Origin: Caldibacillus thermoamylovorans
GTDB lineage: Bacteria > Bacillota > Bacilli > Bacillales > Caldibacillaceae
NCBI RefSeq assembly: GCF_000751775.1
Contig: NZ_CCRF01000061.1
Coordinates: forward strand, 1-64,000
DNA length: 64,000 bases
Reading direction: 5' to 3'
Positions 17,253-26,215 of the stretch are shown here, in pieces. Under the pieces are notes generated by a model, which was not told the origin of the DNA, searched no databases, and worked only from the letters and a program-made list of their open reading frames with translations. The position numbers were made by a program, and so were the translations under genes. How positions within the stretch are numbered: position 1 is the stretch's first letter; each line of letters opens with the position of its first letter.

Positions 17253-18548
17253 TTATTGTACCGCCGCTGTCGTTTCCACCGCCTTGGCAATCGCTTGTTC
17301 TAAGTCATAAATAATATCATCAATATGTTCAATACCGATGGATAAGCGAATTAATTCCGGAGTTGTTCCGGATAGCGCTAATTCTTCATCACTTAACTGG
17401 GAATGGGTGGTCGAGGCCGGATGAATAATCAGTGACTTCGCATCCCCAACATTGGCCACATGGGAAAACAATTGAACATGATTGATAATCCTTCTACCTG
17501 CTTCTCTTCCTCCCTTTATACCGAATACGATCATCGAACCGGCACCGTGTCTTAAATATTTTTTTGCTAGCTCATAGGATGGATGATCTGCCAAGCCGGG
17601 ATAAGATACCCATTCCACCGATGGATGGTCTTTCAAATATTGTGCTACTTTTAATGCATTTTCATTATGTCTTTCAATCCGAAGATGTAATGTTTCAAGA
17701 CCAAGTAAAAAATAAAAAGCATTTTGCGGACTCAAGGACGCACCGGTATCGCGCAATAATTGTACACGCAGCTTTGTAGCAAACGCAACATTTCCTAAAT
17801 CTGCATATTTCAACCCGTGATATCCCGGATCCGGTTCATTAAAACTTGTAATCCGTTCATTCGTCCAATCAAAATTCCCTCCGTCAACAACGACCCCGCC
17901 GATAGAAGTTCCGTGACCGCCAATCCATTTTGTTGCAGAATGAACGACGACATGCGCACCCCATTCAATTGGTTTTGCACTATAAGGAGCAAATGTGTTA
18001 TCAATAATGAGCGGAACACCTACTTCGTCCGCAATTTTTGCTACTGCTTCAACATCAAATACTCGGAGACTTGGATTGCCGATAATTTCACCAAAAAATG
18101 CTTTCGTTTTTGGCGTAACAGCTTTACGAAAATTTTCCGGGTCACAAGCATCAACAAATTTTACTGTAATGCCAAATTTTTTTATTGTATTAGCAAATAA
18201 GTTGAACGTACCGCCGTATAAATTACTGTCAGCAACAATTTCATCTCCGCTCTCAGCAACATTTAAAACCGCATATGTAATTGCAGCAGATCCCGAAGCA
18301 GTTGCAACGGCAGCTGTACCGCCTTCCAGAGCCGCCACCCGTTTTTCAAAAACATCAACAGTCGGATTCATAATTCTAGTGTAAATATTACCCGGTTCTT
18401 TCAAGCCAAATAAATTTGCCGCATGTTCAGCATCCCGAAACACATAAGATGTCGTTTGGTAAATTGGAACAGCCCGGGAACCGGTAGTCGGATCTGCTTC
18501 TTGTCCTCCATGTAATAAAATCGTTTCATCTTTATACTCTATCGTCAT
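17253..18548 (-). CDS. metY: O-acetylhomoserine sulfhydrylase
   Basis: A 431-residue PLP enzyme of the Cys/Met metabolism family, of the longer O-acetylhomoserine (thiol)-lyase type. It makes homocysteine directly from O-acetylhomoserine and sulfide. Features: LHGGQEADPTTGSRAVPIYQ at the N-terminus, YTRIMNPTVDVFEKRVAALE, substrate loop SNLYGGTFNLF, DNTFAPYS, and the PLP lysine in HSATKWIGGHG (about residue 208). The ATG at 18548 lies after TAGGGGGAA with good spacing; an in-frame TTG two codons earlier is unlikely. It is monocistronic, governed by the SAM-I riboswitch directly upstream, so it is switched off when methionine/SAM is plentiful. Confidence 0.93.
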   Translation of the reverse strand: MTIEYKDETILLHGGQEADPTTGSRAVPIYQTTSYVFRDAEHAANLFGLKEPGNIYTRIMNPTVDVFEKRVAALEGGTAAVATASGSAAITYAVLNVAESGDEIVADSNLYGGTFNLFANTIKKFGITVKFVDACDPENFRKAVTPKTKAFFGEIIGNPSLRVFDVEAVAKIADEVGVPLIIDNTFAPYSAKPIEWGAHVVVHSATKWIGGHGTSIGGVVVDGGNFDWTNERITSFNEPDPGYHGLKYADLGNVAFATKLRVQLLRDTGASLSPQNAFYFLLGLETLHLRIERHNENALKVAQYLKDHPSVEWVSYPGLADHPSYELAKKYLRHGAGSMIVFGIKGGREAGRRIINHVQLFSHVANVGDAKSLIIHPASTTHSQLSDEELALSGTTPELIRLSIGIEHIDDIIYDLEQAIAKAVETTAAVQ

Positions 18549-18638
18549 AAACAATTCCCCCTAAAATTTTGTAACAATAATTAAGTGAGCTTTTGCATAC
18601 ATCTTGCTCTTAGAGAGAATTGAAGAGGTACAAAAAAT

Positions 18639-18792
18639 AAAAACCCCTTCAATAAGAAGAGGTTTGAAATTCATCCCTCCTCTTATCTCTCAGATCTACA
18701 TCCTGACCTGTAGGAATTGGCACCTTTTCAAACCATGTTTGAAGGTTGCCGGGTTTCATCGGGCCTATTCCCTCCACCTCTCTTGATAAGAG
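18639..18792 (-). promoter_or_regulatory. SAM-I (S-box) riboswitch with terminator
   Basis: On the minus strand the aptamer (18682-18792) starts CTCTTATCAAGAGAGGTGGA and shows the S-box core: GGGA, CCCGATGAAACCCGGCAACC, GGTGCCAATTCC, and closing P1 CTGAGAGATAAG. Directly downstream (18639-18666) AAACCTCTTC and GAAGGGGTTT form a terminator with a T-run. SAM binding should favour the terminator and block metY. Sequence and context agree fully. Confidence 0.97.
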
Positions 18793-18826
18793 TTTGTACT
18801 CACTTTTTTAAATTATTGTTAAAATG

Positions 18827-18855
18827 ATTATACGGAATTGTTTTTATTTCGTCAA
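18827..18855 (-). promoter_or_regulatory. SigA promoter of the metY riboswitch transcript
   Basis: Minus-strand TTGACG and TATAAT are separated by exactly 17 bases. Transcription would start about 28 bases before the S-box aptamer, which fits a leader promoter. Confidence 0.8.
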
Positions 18856-18897
18856 TTATTTTTTTATGAAAAATTTACAAAAAGTCCTATTTTTTCC

Positions 18898-19665
18898 TTA
18901 ACGTCGATCAGTCTCTTCTTCCACATACGGATCTTTTTCAAACGGTGGAAGGTCGCCGAAAGTTGTCATAATCCCCTCTTCATTAAGGTCTTCCTCATAT
19001 TTTTCATGTTGCCGGTTCGGATAAACAGTGATATTTTTCCCATACATATCAACGCCGACAAAGTTTTCATAATCCTCGACATATCCGACATTTTCTTCAG
19101 GTTCGATATTCACATCGTTATAATGCTTTTGCGGCTCGATGAAGTCTGAAGGTGTTTCACTCGTTCCCCAACTCGCCACCTCTTGCCAAGCATCTTCTGC
19201 ATCGAAGCTTAAACCTTCATCATTCGAATCATCAAAATCAAATTTTCCGTACGGCGGCATTAAAACTCCTTCTTCCAACGGTCTCTGGTAGGAGATGACT
19301 TGATCCGGACTATGTTTTTTGCAATAAGTTGTGGTCGGTAATGCTTCCAATCTTTCCACAGGAATTTCTTCACCACAAACTTCACAAGTTCCATATGTAC
19401 CATTTTCAATTGCATTCAGTGCCTTTTCAATATTTTTCAAATGATTGCCTTCATGTTCATTTAGAGCTAAATCTTTCCCGCGTTCAAATAATTCCGTTCC
19501 TTCATCTGCGGGATGATTATCATAACTCGATAATTCACCGGTGGATTCATGGGCATGTCCTTTATTCATACCAAATTGATCGTTTCCCTTAAGTCGTTTT
19601 TCCACATCCGCTTTTTCATCTAATAATATTGAACGGAAGGCATCAAGTTGTTGTTGTGATAACAT
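18898..19665 (-). CDS. yteA: YteA-family zinc-finger protein (DksA/TraR-like)
   Basis: A 255-residue protein. The ATG at 19665 follows GGGAGGAGTT. The N-terminal half matches B. subtilis YteA: LSSYDNHPADEGTELFERGK and HLKNIEKALNAIENGTYGTC. A C4-type finger follows in GTCEVCGEEIPVERLEALP and YCKKH, close to C-X2-C...C-X2-H, as in the DksA/TraR group that binds RNA polymerase or is spore-associated. The C-terminal half is acidic and low in conserved motifs (FDFDDSNDEGLSFDAEDAW). YteA is thought to be sporulation-related in Bacillus; a direct transcriptional role here is inference. Confidence 0.85.
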   Translation of the reverse strand: MLSQQQLDAFRSILLDEKADVEKRLKGNDQFGMNKGHAHESTGELSSYDNHPADEGTELFERGKDLALNEHEGNHLKNIEKALNAIENGTYGTCEVCGEEIPVERLEALPTTTYCKKHSPDQVISYQRPLEEGVLMPPYGKFDFDDSNDEGLSFDAEDAWQEVASWGTSETPSDFIEPQKHYNDVNIEPEENVGYVEDYENFVGVDMYGKNITVYPNRQHEKYEEDLNEEGIMTTFGDLPPFEKDPYVEEETDRR

Positions 19666-19845
19666 ATTTTTAACTCCTCCCATCTGTTTCGCTTAGTATT
19701 TGTAAAAAATTAAAAATCATGTTTGCTAATTTAAGGTGTTGCTATTTACGGACTTTGTGAATATCCTCTATATGATTAAACCCAAAAACTCCCACTTCCC
19801 ATGTGATCTATTTCTCATTATACTGGGGTTTATAGGAGGGATATT

Positions 19846-20657
19846 GTGAAAGCTGTTATTTTTATTTTTTGCCTCATTATTTTTTCTATTTTAATTAGAC
19901 GAGCATATCAAAACACAAAAAAAGTAAATATAAATCGCATTCAGTTAAAGACAAATACGAATCATGATGGAAAATTGACCATTCTACATTTAACCGATAT
20001 GCACCTTGAAAATATATCCGTTTCTCCAGAGGATCTTAAACAAATGGTACAAAACCAAAAAATAGATTTAATTGCATTAACCGGTGATTATTTGGACCGC
20101 AAACGTACGATTCCGAAACTAATTCCTTATCTCCAACTATTTAAGGAAATCAATCCCCAATATGGAATATTTGCCGTTTTTGGCAATCACGACTATGTGC
20201 TAAAAGAAAAAATTTTACTAAATTAAAAAATTTATTGGAAAATTATGGGTGTAAAACACTACAAAATGAACATGTGACAATTGAAACAAATGGTCAGCTT
20301 ATCAATATTATTGGAATTGATGATTACAGTACAGGGAGAAGCAATATAGAAAAAGCGTATAATCATGCACCGGCTGGTTTCCATCTTGTGTTAACGCATG
20401 ACCCAAATGTTGTGCTGAAAATGACAGATGTCCCGTTTGATTATCTTCTTTCCGGTCATTTCCACGGTGGACAAATATACTGGCCGAAACCATATCATCT
20501 AGTTAAAATGGGAGAACTGGCTCGTAAAAAAATCATTAAAGGACTTCATTACTATAAGGGAAAACCTTTTTATATCAGTGAAGGACTCGGCCAAACAGGT
20601 GTTAACATCCGGATTGGCTCCAGACCCGAGATTACTTTTCATAACATCCATCCATAA
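19846..20657 (+). pseudogene. Metallophosphoesterase (YkuE-like), frameshifted
   Basis: A calcineurin-like phosphoesterase split into two frames. The first part (19846-20226) has a membrane anchor (VIFIFCLIIFSILI) and the metal motifs HLTDMHLE, ALTGDYLDR and FGNHDYV. The second part continues in the next frame (to 20657) with LTHDPNV and LSGHFHGGQ. Adding one A to the run of six A near 20207-20212 rejoins them as GNHDYVLKEKNFTKLKNLLE. Together they make about 270 residues, the normal length, with all metal ligands. Either a recent pseudogene or a sequencing error. GGAGGG precedes the GTG/ATG-like start at 19846. Confidence 0.8.
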
Positions 20658-20746
20658 TCTGACTTGAATAGATTAAAGCTTATCACAAACACTAAATCTG
20701 TAAGAAGAGATAGATCTTCTTTAAACCGGACAAAGGGGGGCTAGCT

Positions 20747-20935
20747 TTGAAAAGAAAGTGGATGCGTAATATGAATATCAACAGACTGACTTCTTTAATA
20801 AAGAGAAGAAGAAATAACCGAAATATGCTCTGGTTATCATTAGTAGGTATCGGCCTTGCCGGAGGAGCTACTGCCTTTGGAATGACTCGGGGAAGAAACG
20901 GTTCAATCCAACAGATGATGAAAAAGGCCACATAA
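20747..20935 (+). CDS. Small basic membrane protein, unknown
   Basis: A 62-residue ORF starting at a TTG that follows AAAGGGGGG by 7 bases; an internal ATG at 20771 is a less likely start. The first 27 residues are strongly basic (KRKWMRNM, KRRRNNRN). A short hydrophobic helix follows (about 28-45, LWLSLVGIGLAGGATAFGM), and the tail is basic. It resembles small membrane-associated proteins of Bacillus with a poly-basic N-terminus. I do not recognise the family with certainty. It lies between the broken phosphoesterase and a strong terminator. Confidence 0.6.
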   Translation: MKRKWMRNMNINRLTSLIKRRRNNRNMLWLSLVGIGLAGGATAFGMTRGRNGSIQQMMKKAT

Positions 20936-20991
20936 AAAATGGAACAGTTTACACCGGATATGTTAAATACAAACCAATCTTAATTTTAAAG

Positions 20992-21025
20992 AGAAAGGAA
21001 ACAGAATTGATTCTGTTTCCTTTCT
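20992..21025. terminator. Strong bidirectional terminator
   Basis: A perfect stem of about 15 bp, AGAAAGGAAACAGAA paired with TTCTGTTTCCTTTCT around a four-base loop. It lies between convergent genes. Confidence 0.9.
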
Positions 21026-21029
21026 TTCG

Positions 21030-21809
21030 TTATTGTTTATTCTGTTCCTGATTCCTTTTTAGATCCGTTTCATTGTTTGTCGTATTCGGTACATAACCAT
21101 ATCCGTCAATATAGGTTCTCCAATCATTCGTTCGCGCCATATCCGTTGTCTCTTCACGATTAAGCGCATTGTTGACAGAAGTTGCTTGATTTTTGGCTTG
21201 ATCATCAGCTTCCGGGAATATTTCACTACCGATTTCGGTGTCATTGATGGCATTGTTTGCCCTACCTGTTGCAGTATTACCTTTTGCTTGATTCGCTTTA
21301 CCGGTGTTGTTACCCTTAGGAAGAATCTCTTCAGCAAATTCGGCATCCGTGTTTGTTGTTGATTGATTATTTTTCACTTTCGGATAATTTTCTTCTGCCA
21401 TTTCTGTTTGATAACTTGGTCTGACCTGAGAATTTGTTGCCCGATTCTGTGTTGTATCCTTATCATTGATAACATTGTTTACAACATATCGATGGAAAAA
21501 GACTTCCCCTATGGCAATCAATGCAGCTGAAAGGAAACTGGCTGTTCCCAAGCGGATCGGTTCCTCAATAATCATGGCACCAATCATCCAAGCTCCTAAA
21601 TATGCTAATCCAAAATCTGCAATCGTGGCTGCCGTGTTTCCAAATCTAGGTAAAATAAGCAGATCACCAACCAAATAGGCAGTAATCGTAAGGATAAAAC
21701 TTATTGTCAAAATATCACCGAAAGACACGCCATATAAAAATCCAAATACGACGGCCAACATTGCCGTTATCATAACAAATTTTATAACTAGTGAACGTAA
21801 ATGTTCCAT
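21030..21809 (-). CDS. YndM-like DUF2512 membrane protein with repeat tail
   Basis: A 259-residue protein. The N-terminal 115 residues hold four transmembrane helices of the YndM/DUF2512 type (SLVIKFVMITAMLAVVFGF, ILTISFILTITAYLVGDLL and two more), as in B. subtilis YndM. The long C-terminal tail (about 116-259) is rich in Asn, Thr, Glu and Ala and probably disordered. A short motif recurs in it three times: MAEENYPK, FAEEILPK and IGSEIFPE. The family is spore-former specific and of unknown function. AAAGGAGGAT precedes the ATG. Confidence 0.8.
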   Translation of the reverse strand: MEHLRSLVIKFVMITAMLAVVFGFLYGVSFGDILTISFILTITAYLVGDLLILPRFGNTAATIADFGLAYLGAWMIGAMIIEEPIRLGTASFLSAALIAIGEVFFHRYVVNNVINDKDTTQNRATNSQVRPSYQTEMAEENYPKVKNNQSTTNTDAEFAEEILPKGNNTGKANQAKGNTATGRANNAINDTEIGSEIFPEADDQAKNQATSVNNALNREETTDMARTNDWRTYIDGYGYVPNTTNNETDLKRNQEQNKQ

Positions 21810-22073
21810 AATATCCTCCTTTTCCGTTTGATACGTTCACCTTTAGATTAAGTTATTTTTTTAATTTTATACTTCTATTTCATTGAACCCAGCAATTTTT
21901 CCTGTAAAGCTTTCCTTGGTTATGACCTTCATCGAATCGGGATCATTGCTGGAAATATAATTTTCTTAGTGATAAAAATGGATTTTTTGAATAGGAATCA
22001 TTGTTTATTTTCCAATTGATGATACAATCTTTATTATAAATAAAAGACACAGCAATTCTCTGGAGATGATGAA

Positions 22074-22607
22074 ATGAACAATAAATTAGAAAAAGCAACC
22101 TTTGCCGGCGGGTGTTTCTGGTGTATGGTAAAACCTTTTGACCAATGGGACGGTGTTATAAGTGTTATATCCGGTTACTCAGGGGGACACGTTGAAAATC
22201 CGACTTACGAACAAGTAAAAACCGGAACGACAGGCCATTATGAAGTCGTCCAGATTACTTACGACCCGACCATCATTCGTTATGAAACGATTATTCAAAT
22301 ATATTGGCAACAAATTGACCCGACCGACCCGGATGGACAGTTTCACGACCGAGGTAGTCAATATCGAACAGCGATTTTTTATCATACGGAAGAACAAAAA
22401 AGGATTGCGGAAACAACAAAAAAAGAACTGGAACAAAGTGGTATGTTTACTAAGCCGATTGCCACAAAAATTTTACCGGCCGCACCGTTTTATCCTGCAG
22501 AAGAGTACCATCAAGACTTTTACAAAAAAAGCCCGGAAGATTATATTGAAGATCGCCAAAAATCCGGTCGGGACGAATTTATTAAAAAACACTGGAATGA
22601 AATATAA
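22074..22607 (+). CDS. msrA: Peptide methionine (S)-S-oxide reductase
   Basis: A 177-residue MsrA, reducing the S-epimer of methionine sulfoxide in proteins with thioredoxin as donor. The catalytic cysteine lies in [18 protein letters not shown]. The conserved GYSGGHVENPTYEQVKTGTT, TYDP and DPTDPDGQFHDRGSQYRTAI segments and EEYHQDFYKK are present. GGAGATGATGAA precedes the ATG. It is a single gene with its own terminator, unlike the second msrA at 57.4 kb, which is fused in an operon with msrB. The two share the same [12 protein letters not shown] block and are clear paralogues. Confidence 0.95.
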   Translation: MNNKLEKATFAGGCFWCMVKPFDQWDGVISVISGYSGGHVENPTYEQVKTGTTGHYEVVQITYDPTIIRYETIIQIYWQQIDPTDPDGQFHDRGSQYRTAIFYHTEEQKRIAETTKKELEQSGMFTKPIATKILPAAPFYPAEEYHQDFYKKSPEDYIEDRQKSGRDEFIKKHWNEI

Positions 22608-22616
22608 TCCATTCTA

Positions 22617-22647
22617 AAACAGGGAATACATTAGCTATTCCCTGTTT
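22617..22647 (+). terminator. Terminator after msrA
   Basis: Perfect 12-bp stem AAACAGGGAATA / TATTCCCTGTTT with a 7-base loop, 9 bases after the stop codon, followed by ATTACTTTTT. Confidence 0.85.
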
Positions 22648-22715
22648 ATTACTTTTTCCAACATTTTTTATATATGCCATGTTATACTTACATTGATATG
22701 TTTATTGGAATATAT

Positions 22716-22849
22716 TATAAAGAAAACTCGGCGATTGCCGAGCCTTTAGGCGAAAGCAGAGCCGCAAGAGCACTTATACTTAATTCTTAAAATTTCCAAC
22801 TATGTCGAATTCGCTTCTTTGCTGGAAATTTATACTTTCTTAACGTATA
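22716..22849 (+). repeat. Interspersed repeat R1, copy a
   Basis: A 134-bp intergenic element, nearly identical to copies at 38344-38532 (inverted) and 50894-51023. It opens with AAAGAAAACTCGGCGATTGC (hairpin CTCGGC-GATT-GCCGAG) and ends GGAAATTTATACTTTCTTAA. It lies between msrA and an MFS gene. No ORF or transposase is present. Confidence 0.9.
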
Positions 22850-22924
22850 AAAAAGCGTAGGGTTCACTTGGCGACTCCAGCTGGACAATACCGCCCAAAT
22901 AATATAAGGAAAGGAGACGGTCCA

Positions 22925-24091
22925 TTGCCTTTTATCCTTTATTTTCTTATTTTCATTTCATTTATCGACCTGTTTGCCCAATTTCCGATCACAAGCACAT
23001 ATGCCCAAAGTTTAGGAGCCAGCACAGGACTCATCGGTTTTATTGTCGGAGCTTATTCTTTATCCAATTTGTTCAGCAATTTTTTCTCCGGTTATTTCGT
23101 TGATCATAAAGGACCAAAACAAGTAATGCTCTATGGATTTTTGGTAAATGGGGTAATTTTACTTCTTTATGCTATTGCTACTTCCCCAATGCAGTTACTT
23201 GCCATTCGTTTTATGAACGGACTTAGCGCAGGGATTATTACACCTGCTGCTTTTACGTACTTGTCCTTATCGAATAAAAATAAAAAGAGCGGGAAAACCA
23301 TGGCGTTCTCAGGTGCAGCAGTTGGTTTATCGGCAATTGGCGGACCGGCCTTTGCAGGTATTGTCTCTGCGAAAAGTGGCAGCGAAACCGTCTATTTCAT
23401 CATTGGTTGCCTGATGATTTTCGCATGTGTTTTGACAGCGTTATTAAATTCAATAGAAAAACAAAAAGATGTGGTTCGTGGAAACAATAAAGGAAAAATT
23501 CAAGAACTTTTTAAAAACAAAGGTTTATTATTCGCTTTTCTTGGTGCACTATCATTATCGGCTTCTCAAGGTATCCTTGCCTATATGTTGCCATTAAAAG
23601 TGGATGGACTTGAGTTGGCAAACCATATCAGCGGAATGCTAATGAGTATCTTTGGGATTGTCGCTATTTTGTTTTTTATGCTGCCGACCAATCGGGTGTT
23701 TGATCGATTTCATTATGAATGGCTATTACCCATCGGTCTTGTTATCATTGCCGTTGCTCAAGCAGTCGCCGGTTTTGCCTTTAATTTTACATTCTTGCTT
23801 ATGAGCATGCTTATATATGGAATCGGTTTCGCACTCATTTTCCCATCGATGAGTAGCCTTGTTGCGAAATATTCCTCTCAACATATTCGAGGGAAAGCCT
23901 ATGGAATTTTCTATGCTTTTTATTCATTAGGTTCATTCCTCGGAACATCGATTACCGGGGCATTTTCACTGACACCTACCGGAGCGTTTTTCAGTGCAGC
24001 TGTATTTTTGTTGGTAATGAGTATTGGCAGCTTTGCCATTTTAAAAAGAAACAGCCATTTTTTAGCAAATAAAGAGGTATCCGGGTATTAA
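22925..24091 (+). CDS. Major facilitator superfamily transporter
   Basis: A 388-residue protein with 12 predicted membrane helices. I use the TTG at 22925 because GGAAAGGAGAC lies 8 bases before it; the open frame reaches back 19 codons but without a ribosome site. The MFS loop 2-3 motif appears as GYFVDHKGPKQVMLYG, a variant of GxxxDRxGRR. The later HIRGKAYGIFYAFYSLGSFLG is typical of drug or sugar efflux MFS proteins. The substrate is unknown. It follows the R1 repeat and ends at a terminator shared with mccB. Confidence 0.82.
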   Translation: MPFILYFLIFISFIDLFAQFPITSTYAQSLGASTGLIGFIVGAYSLSNLFSNFFSGYFVDHKGPKQVMLYGFLVNGVILLLYAIATSPMQLLAIRFMNGLSAGIITPAAFTYLSLSNKNKKSGKTMAFSGAAVGLSAIGGPAFAGIVSAKSGSETVYFIIGCLMIFACVLTALLNSIEKQKDVVRGNNKGKIQELFKNKGLLFAFLGALSLSASQGILAYMLPLKVDGLELANHISGMLMSIFGIVAILFFMLPTNRVFDRFHYEWLLPIGLVIIAVAQAVAGFAFNFTFLLMSMLIYGIGFALIFPSMSSLVAKYSSQHIRGKAYGIFYAFYSLGSFLGTSITGAFSLTPTGAFFSAAVFLLVMSIGSFAILKRNSHFLANKEVSGY

Positions 24092-24121
24092 AAATGGATC
24101 CGCCTATTCGGATCCATTTTT
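24090..24121. terminator. Bidirectional terminator between MFS gene and mccB
   Basis: Perfect stem AAAAATGGATCCG / CGGATCCATTTTT around a short loop, between convergent genes. Confidence 0.9.
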
Positions 24122-24132
24122 AACAACTGCTT

Positions 24133-25266
24133 TTAACTATCCAATGCAGTTTTCAAGTCTTCAATTAAATCTTGAACATCTTCAATTCCGACAGAAATAC
24201 GAATAAGTCCATCGGTAATCCCTAATTGTTCTCTTCTTTCTTTTGGTATCGAAGCGTGCGTCATTTTTGCCGGTAATGAAATTAAACTTTCGACAGCGCC
24301 GAGGCTTTCTGCTAATGTGAAAATCTTTGTTTTGGCCAGCACTTGTTCTGCTAATTCACCGCTTCCAACGTCAAAGGAAATCATTCCACCAAATCCGCAT
24401 GCTTGGCTTTTATGAACTTCATGCCCAATATGTGTCGGAAAGCCAGGATAAAATACTCTTCTCACTTTCGGATGCTCTTGCAAAAATTCAGCAATAGCCT
24501 TTGTATTCGCCTCAATTTCCTCCATGCGAATGGCTAATGTTTTAATGCCACGGATTAACAGCCAACTATCATCCGGACCGAGGACGGCACCTACTGAATT
24601 TTGAATAAAGTGAAGTTCACGGGCCAACCGGTCAGATCCAACAACTGCCACACCGGCAACCACATCACTGTGACCGCCTAAGTATTTCGTCGCACTGTGG
24701 AGAACAATATCCGCCCCGAGCTCCAATGGGTTTTGCCAATAAGGAGTGGCAAATGTATTATCGACAATGACGAGCAAATCATTTTCTTTGGCTATTGCTG
24801 CGATTTCTCGGATATTTGTTACTTTTAACAACGGGTTTGTCGGCGTTTCGATATAAATCGCTTTTGTATTCGATTGAATCGCTTTTCTTACTTGTTCCGC
24901 ATCACTTGTGTCGACAAAGCTTACATCAATTTGATATCGGTTCAAAATTTTTGTGGCTAAACGAAATGTACCACCGTATACATCATCCGTTAAAATAATA
25001 TGGTCCCCGCCTTTAAATAAGTGCATAACAGCGGAAATCGCAGCCATGCCTGAACTAAAGGCAAAACCGGCGACACCGCCTTCTAGATCACGGATGATTG
25101 CTTCCAAAGCCTCACGAGTCGGATTCCCGGTCCTGGCGTATTCATATTTAAAGTTTCCAACTCCATTCTGTTTAAACGTACTTGCGTGTGAGACCGGAAT
25201 GGATACCGCTCCTGTTTGTTCGTCACGCGAAATACCCCCGTGAATCATTAATGTCTTTTTTCGCAA
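24133..25266 (-). CDS. mccB: Cystathionine gamma-lyase / homocysteine gamma-lyase
   Basis: A 377-residue PLP enzyme that splits cystathionine to cysteine, completing reverse transsulfuration. The TTG at 25266 gives MRKKTLMIHGG, matching B. subtilis MccB, and sits 7 bases after GGAGGG. Motifs: YEYARTGNPTREALE, GDHIILTDDVYGGTFRL, DNTFATPYWQNPLELGADIV, PLP lysine in HSATKYLGGHSD (about 196), and SLGAVESLISLPAKMTHASI. It lies 16 bases after mccA in a luxS-mccA-mccB unit. CymR/cysteine control would be expected from B. subtilis, but no operator was identified here. Confidence 0.92.
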   Translation of the reverse strand: MRKKTLMIHGGISRDEQTGAVSIPVSHASTFKQNGVGNFKYEYARTGNPTREALEAIIRDLEGGVAGFAFSSGMAAISAVMHLFKGGDHIILTDDVYGGTFRLATKILNRYQIDVSFVDTSDAEQVRKAIQSNTKAIYIETPTNPLLKVTNIREIAAIAKENDLLVIVDNTFATPYWQNPLELGADIVLHSATKYLGGHSDVVAGVAVVGSDRLARELHFIQNSVGAVLGPDDSWLLIRGIKTLAIRMEEIEANTKAIAEFLQEHPKVRRVFYPGFPTHIGHEVHKSQACGFGGMISFDVGSGELAEQVLAKTKIFTLAESLGAVESLISLPAKMTHASIPKERREQLGITDGLIRISVGIEDVQDLIEDLKTALDS

Positions 25267-25282
25267 ATCGCTTCCCTCCAAT

Positions 25283-26203
25283 TTAAAATTCATAGATATT
25301 TTTTGATAAATAGCGCTCACTGCTGTCAGGGAAAATAACGATGATATTTGCCCCTTCCTTTGTGGTGTTTTCTGCTTCCTTCAATGCAGCAGCAAATGCA
25401 GCCCCGGAAGAGCTTCCGACCAACATTCCTTCCAACCTTGCCAATTGCTTCACTTGATAAAAAGCTTCTTCATCTGAAATCGTATAAATTTTATCAAAAT
25501 AGTCGGGATTAATAAAAGAAGGAATAAACTCCATGCCAATCCCTTCTGTTTTATGCGGACCCGGCACACCACCATTTAGAATCGATCCTTGAGGTTCAAC
25601 AATGACCGTTTTTATATGTTTATTAAATTCCTTTAAAAAACGGGCGGTACCGGTAAACGTGCCGCCACTACCCGCCCCTGCTATAAATATATCTACTTTT
25701 CCATCCAGTTCTTTGACAATTTCAGGACCAAGTGTTTCATAATACGTTAATGGATTCACTTTATTTTCAAACTGTAACGGAATATACGAGTCAGGGATTT
25801 CGGCCGCTAATTGTTTTGCCTTTTCAATGGCCCCTTCCATTCCTTTTTCCGTTGGTGTATGAATGACTTGTGCGCCCAATGCTTTCATCAACATTTGCTT
25901 TTCAATGCTAAATTTTTCCGGGACGACACAAATCACTTTGACATCCGTATGAATGGCAGCCAGCGCAAGACCAATTCCGGTATTTCCGGCAGTCGGCTCA
26001 ATAAGTGTCCCTTTCGGAGAGATTTTCTTTGTTCGAAGGGCTTCTTCCAACAGCTTTTTCCCCAATCGGTCTTTTACACTGCCACCCGGATTCATATATT
26101 CCAGTTTGGCAAAAATTTGCGCTCGCTCCTTAAACGGATGATGGTTGATTTTCACTAGAGGTGTCCGACCAATCGTCTCCTGTATATTGTTAAAAAGTCC
26201 CAT
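25283..26203 (-). CDS. mccA: O-acetylserine-dependent cystathionine beta-synthase
   Basis: A 306-residue member of the cysteine synthase/CBS family without the C-terminal regulatory domain. In B. subtilis MccA joins homocysteine to O-acetylserine to give cystathionine. The PLP lysine lies in NPGGSVKDRLG (about residue 44). The substrate loop is PTAGNTGIGLA, and the phosphate-binding loop is GAGSGGTFTG. The ATG at 26203 (MGLFNN) is preferred over a TTG two codons upstream. It sits 12 bases after luxS, which supplies its substrate homocysteine. Confidence 0.92.
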   Translation of the reverse strand: MGLFNNIQETIGRTPLVKINHHPFKERAQIFAKLEYMNPGGSVKDRLGKKLLEEALRTKKISPKGTLIEPTAGNTGIGLALAAIHTDVKVICVVPEKFSIEKQMLMKALGAQVIHTPTEKGMEGAIEKAKQLAAEIPDSYIPLQFENKVNPLTYYETLGPEIVKELDGKVDIFIAGAGSGGTFTGTARFLKEFNKHIKTVIVEPQGSILNGGVPGPHKTEGIGMEFIPSFINPDYFDKIYTISDEEAFYQVKQLARLEGMLVGSSSGAAFAAALKEAENTTKEGANIIVIFPDSSERYLSKNIYEF

Positions 26204-26215
26204 TTTCAAACATCC

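Noticed and set aside
17817-18384. Two plus-strand ORFs of 127 and 129 codons
   Set aside because: Both are antisense shadows of metY, a well-conserved gene with a riboswitch.
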